The notes beneath the pieces were generated by a model that saw nothing but the letters and a program-made list of their open reading frames with translations, did no database searches and was not told where the DNA came from. Positions 59,277-64,000 of a stretch of DNA of 64,000 nucleotides are shown piece after piece. Both the position numbers and the translations under genes were made by a program. The stretch comes from Homarus americanus. Taxonomy: Eukaryota; Arthropoda; Malacostraca; Decapoda; Nephropidae. Numbering within the stretch: position 1 is the first letter of the stretch; every line of letters begins with the position of its first letter. The stretch lies in assembly GCF_018991925.1 (NCBI RefSeq), contig NW_024727757.1:169001-233000 (forward strand), read 5' to 3'.

Positions 59277-60032
59277 TCAGTGGCTGTTGACCCACTCTTG
59301 GTAGCGCTGGGCTCCGGGCAGGTCGTCACCCAGGTAATGTTCGGTACACCGGTACAGACGATTGACCCTGGCCACGTCAATAACACTGAGGTTAGTCCTT
59401 TGGCCCATGAGTGAGGAGGAGGGCTCCCCAGGCCTGGCTTCTATGGTTTTGGAGTGATGGTCTTTACGTGACCCTCGAGGACCATAGTGCATAATGGAGC
59501 CGATGTCGTAAGGCAGCCCCAGTGTCTCGTTATATTGCACATGATAATCAATAATATTAGTGCCTTCCTTCATGTTTTCGTACCGCACAACGATGTGTTC
59601 ATCACGGTCCATGCGTTGGTGCTCGTGGAAGAAGCCTAGCACGTGCATCAACTCGTGCGTCACGTGCGCCGGCTTTTCGGCGCATCCTGGCACACGTAGC
59701 TTGACCTTGGACACGTACCCAGGCTTGTTGTGGTACCCGTGGATGGTGTTATATACGTTTGCAACCTGCATCTTCACGTGATTCTGGTTAGGTTTATTTA
59801 CTGACACGAACCTGACACACGTACTCTCGTGCAACATGCGTATACCCTGAAGAATACCCCTTTTGGCAGCCGTGTTGAAGGAGGAACTTATAACGAGAGG
59901 TATGTTAGTCGTTGGCCACGGCTTCATTGACCTATAAGCAACGTTTGCTGTAGGTGGCTGCTGGCGCCCGTAGGAAAACCCTGCACAAGTAAACAGGAGT
60001 GTAAAGGTGAACAACTTAGGTACAAACATCAT
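59277..60032 (-). CDS. Secreted astacin-family zinc metalloprotease, single exon, minimal propeptide
   Basis: Predicted 251-residue extracellular endopeptidase of the astacin (M12A) family. Residues 1-22 form a signal peptide (MMFVPK, then a hydrophobic core FTLLFTCAGF). The catalytic domain starts near W39 (WPTTNIPLVI, matching astacin WxxxxIPY). The zinc site HELMHVLGFFHEHQRMDR lies at 126-143: H126, H130 and H136 are the expected zinc ligands and E127 the catalytic base. The Met-turn SIMHYG follows at 179-184, with M181 and Y183. C72 and C229 match the conserved long-range disulfide pair. C117 matches the second cysteine of the other pair, but its partner is absent (HNKPGYVSK where a GCW-type motif is usual). 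Only about 7 residues separate the signal peptide from the catalytic domain, so the FxGD aspartate-switch prodomain is missing. A 22-residue tail follows C229. The frame stays open 76 codons further upstream into a minisatellite; I start at the ATG pair 60027-60032 because the signal peptide begins there. The second ATG has A at -3. An unseen upstream exon is possible. Confidence 0.88.
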   Translation of the reverse strand: MMFVPKLFTFTLLFTCAGFSYGRQQPPTANVAYRSMKPWPTTNIPLVISSSFNTAAKRGILQGIRMLHESTCVRFVSVNKPNQNHVKMQVANVYNTIHGYHNKPGYVSKVKLRVPGCAEKPAHVTHELMHVLGFFHEHQRMDRDEHIVVRYENMKEGTNIIDYHVQYNETLGLPYDIGSIMHYGPRGSRKDHHSKTIEARPGEPSSSLMGQRTNLSVIDVARVNRLYRCTEHYLGDDLPGAQRYQEWVNSH

Positions 60033-60124
60033 GTAATAAGTGAAGGAGTGAGTGATAAACAGCTGGACGTGTGTTGAGTTATTACGCTGCTTAGTAATGT
60101 AGTAAGAGGTATTTTGTCTGGTAA

Positions 60125-61481
60125 AATAGTGACGTAGTGTAGTGAAATGTGGTGTACTGTTATAGTGAACATGATGTGTACTGTTATAGTGAACATGTGA
60201 TGTAGTGAACATGATGTGTACTGTTATAGTGAACATGTGGTGTACTGTTATAGTGAACATGTGGTGTAGTGAACATGATGTGTACTGTTATAGTGAACAT
60301 GTGGTGTACTGTTATAGTGAACACGTGGTGTAGTGAACATGATGTGTACTGTTATAGTGAACATGTGGTGTACTATTATAGTGAACATGTGGTGTAGTGA
60401 ACATGATGTGTACTGTTATATTGAACATGTGATGTAGTGAACATGATGTGTACTGTTATAGTGAACATGTGGTGTACTATTATAGTGAACATGTGGTGTA
60501 GTGAACATGATGTGTACTGTTATATTGAACATGTGATGTAGTGAACATGATGTGTACTGTTATAGTGAACATGTGGTGTACTGTTATAGTGAACATGTGG
60601 TGTAGTGAACATGATGTGTACTGTTATATTGAACATGTGATGTAGTGAACATGATGTGTACTGTTATAGTGAACATGTGATGTACTGTTGTAGTGAACAT
60701 GTAGTGTACTGTTATAGTGAACATGTGGTGTACTGTTATAGTGAACATGTGATGTACTGTTGTAGTGAACATGTAGTGTACTGTTATAGTGAACATGTGA
60801 TGTAGTGAACATGATGTGTACTGTTATAGTGAACATGTGATGTACTGTTGTAGTGAACATGTAGTGTACTGTTATAGTGAACATGTGATGTAGTGAACAT
60901 GATGTGTACTGTTATAGTGAACATGTGATGTACTCTTGTAGTAAACATGATGTGTACTGTTATAGTGAACATGTGGTGTAGTGAACATGATGTGCACTGT
61001 TATAGTGAACATGTGATGTACTGTTATAGTGAACATGTGATGTACTGTTATAGTGAACATGTGGTGTAGTGAACATGATGTGTACTGTTATAACATGTGA
61101 TGTACTGTTGTAGTGAACATGTGGTGTACTGTTATAGTGAACATGTGGTGTACCTCTTTAGTGAACATGTGGTGTAGTGAACATGATGTGTACTGTTATA
61201 GGGAAAATGTGGTGTAGTGAACATGATGTGTACTGTTATAGTGAACATGTGATGTACTGTTATAGTGAACATGTGGTGTACTGCTATAGTGAACATGTGG
61301 TGTAGTGAACATGATGTGTACTGTTAAAGTGAACATGTGGCGTAGTGAACATGATGTGTACTGTTATAGGGAAAATGTGGTGTAGTGAACATGATGTGTA
61401 CTGTTATAGTGAACATGTGATGTACTGTTATAGTGAACATGTGGTGTACTGCTATAGTGAACATGTGGTGTAGTGAACATG
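60125..61481. repeat. GAACATG minisatellite with 24- and 16-bp units, 5' of astacin
   Basis: About 1.35 kb of GAACATGTGGTGTACTGTTATAGT (shown as unit GAACATG-TGGTGT-ACTGTTAT-AGT). A 24-bp unit alternates with a 16-bp unit lacking the 8-bp ACTGTTAT block, and a 24-bp GAACATGATGTGT variant gives 64-bp higher-order periods. It starts about 90 bases upstream of the astacin start codon and ends exactly at LINE copy B. On the gene strand every long unit carries ACTATAACAG. Confidence 0.9.
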
Positions 61482-62060
61482 ACTAAGGAGTGTTAGTTAC
61501 AAGACTAGCGAGGTCATCCTAAAACTGTATCTTGCTCTTGTGAGACCACACCTGGATTACGCAGTTCAGTTCTGGTCACCGTATTACAGAATGGATATAG
61601 AATCCTTGGAAAGAATTCAGAGGAGAATGACAAGACTAATCCCGGGCATTAGGAACCTTGAGTATAGAGACAGGTTAAAGCATCTTAATTTGCATTCCCT
61701 TGAGAGACGTAGAGCGAGGGGCGACCTGATAGAGGTGTATAAGTGGAAGGCAGGGCTAAACAAAGGGGACATTACAAAGGTACTCAAACTATCCAACTAG
61801 GAGCGAACTCGTAACAATGGTTTTAAATTAGACAAATTTAGATTTAGGCGTGAAATAGGTAAACACTGGTTTGGAAACAGAGTAGTGGATGAATGGAACA
61901 AGTTACCAAATATCATCATTAACTCGAATACGCTGAATTGCTTCAAACATAGGTTGGATGCTCATATGAGCAAGAGGGGTTGGGTGTAAACGGGACTGCC
62001 CAGTATGGGCCAATAGGCCCGCTGCAGTTTCCTCCATTCTTATGTTCTGATGTTCTTATG
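61482..62060 (+). mobile_element. CR1/L2-like LINE fragment, 3' end (copy B)
   Basis: Near twin of copy A. It starts slightly further 5' in the RT (LRSVSYKTSEVILKLYLAL) exactly where the GAACATG minisatellite ends. The frame is intact past NKGDITKVLKLSN, then a TAG at about 61798-61800 replaces the glutamine codon, and the rest (NNGFKLDKFRFRREIGKHW to HMSKRGWV) continues in the same frame. The tail is TTCTTATG, TTCTGATG, TTCTTATG at 62037-62060. It lies on the same strand as copy A, 3.74 kb away, with the astacin gene between them. Confidence 0.9.
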
Positions 62061-64000
62061 TATCATTATTATTAGAAAATATAAAATCTCGCAAAATTAG
62101 TCACGGCATTTTACCAGGTAGAGATGAGACCACCTGAGGGAAGATTATTACCTGCAAATCATCATAGAAATAAAGAATATTATATCAATCTAAAGTTCAT
62201 GTTCTTATGCTGTCAATCCATGAAAATTATCATTACTACCGTGTCAGCTCTCAATGGTAGGGACGATTAATACACGACGGTTGAAACAATTGTATTTATT
62301 TTTTTTAACACAATATGAACTGGTTGTGGGACATTTGCGGTTGACTGACCACCAAAGACGTCCTCCCGATACTGATCTGTCTGGGTGAGTCCCCCCCCCT
62401 CCCCCCACCACTTACACTTTACACGCTGTTATTAGCCTTTTCAAGTTATTCTCTCTTGTATTATCGATGTTTTAGTTGTCATTCATATACTTAATTCACT
62501 GTACTAAGTTAGGTTAGGAAATTCGTAGCTAAACACACAAGATGTACTCAGTTTTTATCAGTATCAGATAAAGAGATATTGATAATACGGAAAGCTTCTG
62601 CTGGGACCAGGGGGAGCCAAAACAACTCTCGGTACTAAACGGTGAAACCTTTTTGTTGTTTTTATACTGTACGTGTTGTTGAATGATGGCTCTAGACACG
62701 AAGCTGTTGTACAAGAGAGAGACAGAGATACACACACACACTAATACAGGTCAGATAAACACTTAGTCAGTATTATAATGGTTCATTGTTCAATATATAC
62801 AATGAATGTTTATTTTTATATTTACACTACTTGTGTTTTCATTTGTTTAAGTGAGTAGTGTTTGCATGAATTGAGTTATCTGAAGAATTGTGGAGGTTGG
62901 TTTGGGTTGGGTAGGTTAAGTTAAGTTAGGTTATATTCTCTGTACATGTCGGCAGGGCGTCATGGGGAAGGTGTTATTGAGAGGAAGAAAATCCGTGTTG
63001 GAAGTGTTTTGTCAGCGGACCGTGTGAGTGGAGGCTTTTCCCTGCTGACTGAACATGTACAAGAGCTTCGTGTTCCCTATCAGATAGACGACGCCGAGGA
63101 TCATCAATAATATTAATGCCTTTCTTAAGAACTTTAATGGAATCTGACGGTGAATATCTGAAGTCTCTGTCTGAACCTCCCAGTGGAAAAAAATTAATAT
63201 CGATTCGGTTTTTAAGAGTATTGATCCTTATGTTCTTTGAGGGGAGTAATGTTTTTTTTATGTTCTTATTATATGTGTAAAAAATCACTTTCCATGTCAG
63301 TAGTACGGGTCTATCGTCAACGTCACGAGTTCCATTCTTAGGTTGTCAAGCATTCATGTATAGATTGGATCACGTGAAGATTGGGCACCTGTGTGTGTGT
63401 GTGTGAGACCTGAAGAATGCATGCCAGCTTAAAGTTAGTGCATCTCTTGGTCTCACAGGACAAAATTGAGTGATTGGAGGATGAAGCAATCAGGTTTACT
63501 TCCTCTCCTATACGAGCAAGTGATGCACATCCTTTTACTGTGAAAATCTCTTGTCACCTCAGTCTTCCAACATGACAGTTTTAAAAAAAGAAGACCAGAG
63601 TTTGCAGAGAATCCTTTAGTCTCCCCTTCCAAATATACCCTTGCCCCATTCTCCTACCTTGGCCTAGCCTCGTCCGTCAGCCCGAGGCAGAGAGACGGGA
63701 CGGGAAGGGACGGGCTCTGAGCGGCGGAGTAAGAGAACGAAAACTCAGAATAATTGACGTTCTCTATGTTTTGGGGTACAACTTGAACACTTAATGGTAA
63801 AGACAGAAAAAATTCATACTTTCGTTTCAACTTAAAGAGCTTGAGGCTGGCAAGTGTGTGTGACATGTAGTTAGTTATCAGAGGATCACTTAAACCCAGT
63901 GTCATTAAAACATGTTATGTCTCCCACTTCTCGGCCTGTCTGGTTCACCTGGCAGGTCTCTTGTCCGGACGTAGACTCTCTCTCGGCGTAAAGTTGCTGT
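62061..64000. other. 1.9 kb unique DNA, one unrecognised 104-codon frame
   Basis: Short TTAGG blocks near 62511 and 62896-62930. The minus-strand frame 62974-63288 has normal composition (SIKVLKKGINIIDDPRRR) but no domain I recognise. TATGTTCTT motifs at 63227-63270 weakly recall the CR1 tail. No gene supported. Confidence 0.5.

Noticed and set aside
59560..59781. 73-codon plus-strand frame inside the astacin gene
   Set aside because: It is an antisense shadow of the astacin coding sequence.
60033..60260. 76-residue N-terminal extension of astacin
   Set aside because: Its first part is the minisatellite read through. A proper signal peptide begins at the ATG pair at 60027-60032, which would be internal otherwise.

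Overview
The window looks like nuclear DNA of a decapod crustacean, or at least an arthropod. It has many interstitial TTAGG/CCTAA blocks (the arthropod telomere pentamer), very dense CT/GA/CA/TA microsatellites, tRNA-derived SINE relics, and several 5'-truncated CR1/L2-like LINE copies whose 3' tails are TTCTTATG octamers, a pattern I associate with decapod genomes. There is no sign of bacterial gene organisation. The species assignment is inference.

Only one convincing host gene is visible: a single-exon, secreted astacin-family zinc metalloprotease on the minus strand (59277-60032). It has its own signal peptide, an intact HExxHxxGxxHE zinc site and an AATAAA signal just downstream. It has almost no propeptide and lacks one of the usual disulfide cysteines.

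Layout. 1-8 kb: AT-rich unique DNA with scattered microsatellites, a 35-bp tandem array and a GGGA/GGAT minisatellite. 8.6-9.9 kb: a telomere-pentamer hybrid minisatellite followed by a CTCC/TATAATAC array. 10-18 kb: triplet repeats, a 1-kb CCA/TCA array, G-rich and then polypyrimidine blocks, and a CATCAACCC array. 18-25 kb: microsatellites, one SINE and TTACC-type repeats. 25-28.4 kb: three large minisatellites, a CCA block and long GA and CA-CT tracts. 28.9-31.5 kb: mostly unique DNA with one CpG-rich, TATA-containing spot. 31.5-45 kb: many arrays, including TTAGG/TTGGG, 16-bp, TA and 30-bp repeats. 45-54 kb: a SINE, 31-, 38-, 44- and 45-bp arrays, and a 2.4-kb unique stretch. 54.9-62.1 kb: a retrotransposon-rich island holding four CR1-like fragments, one other LINE fragment, a SINE, the astacin gene and a 1.35-kb minisatellite abutting its 5' side. 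62.1-64 kb: unique, with nothing recognised.

By rough eye tally, tandem repeats make up about a quarter of the window. Nearly all long open frames are repeat translations and are not annotated as genes. No operon-like or multi-gene system is apparent. The main interest is the astacin locus between two nearly identical LINE copies, the orientation pattern of the telomere-like blocks, and several small dispersed repeat families.
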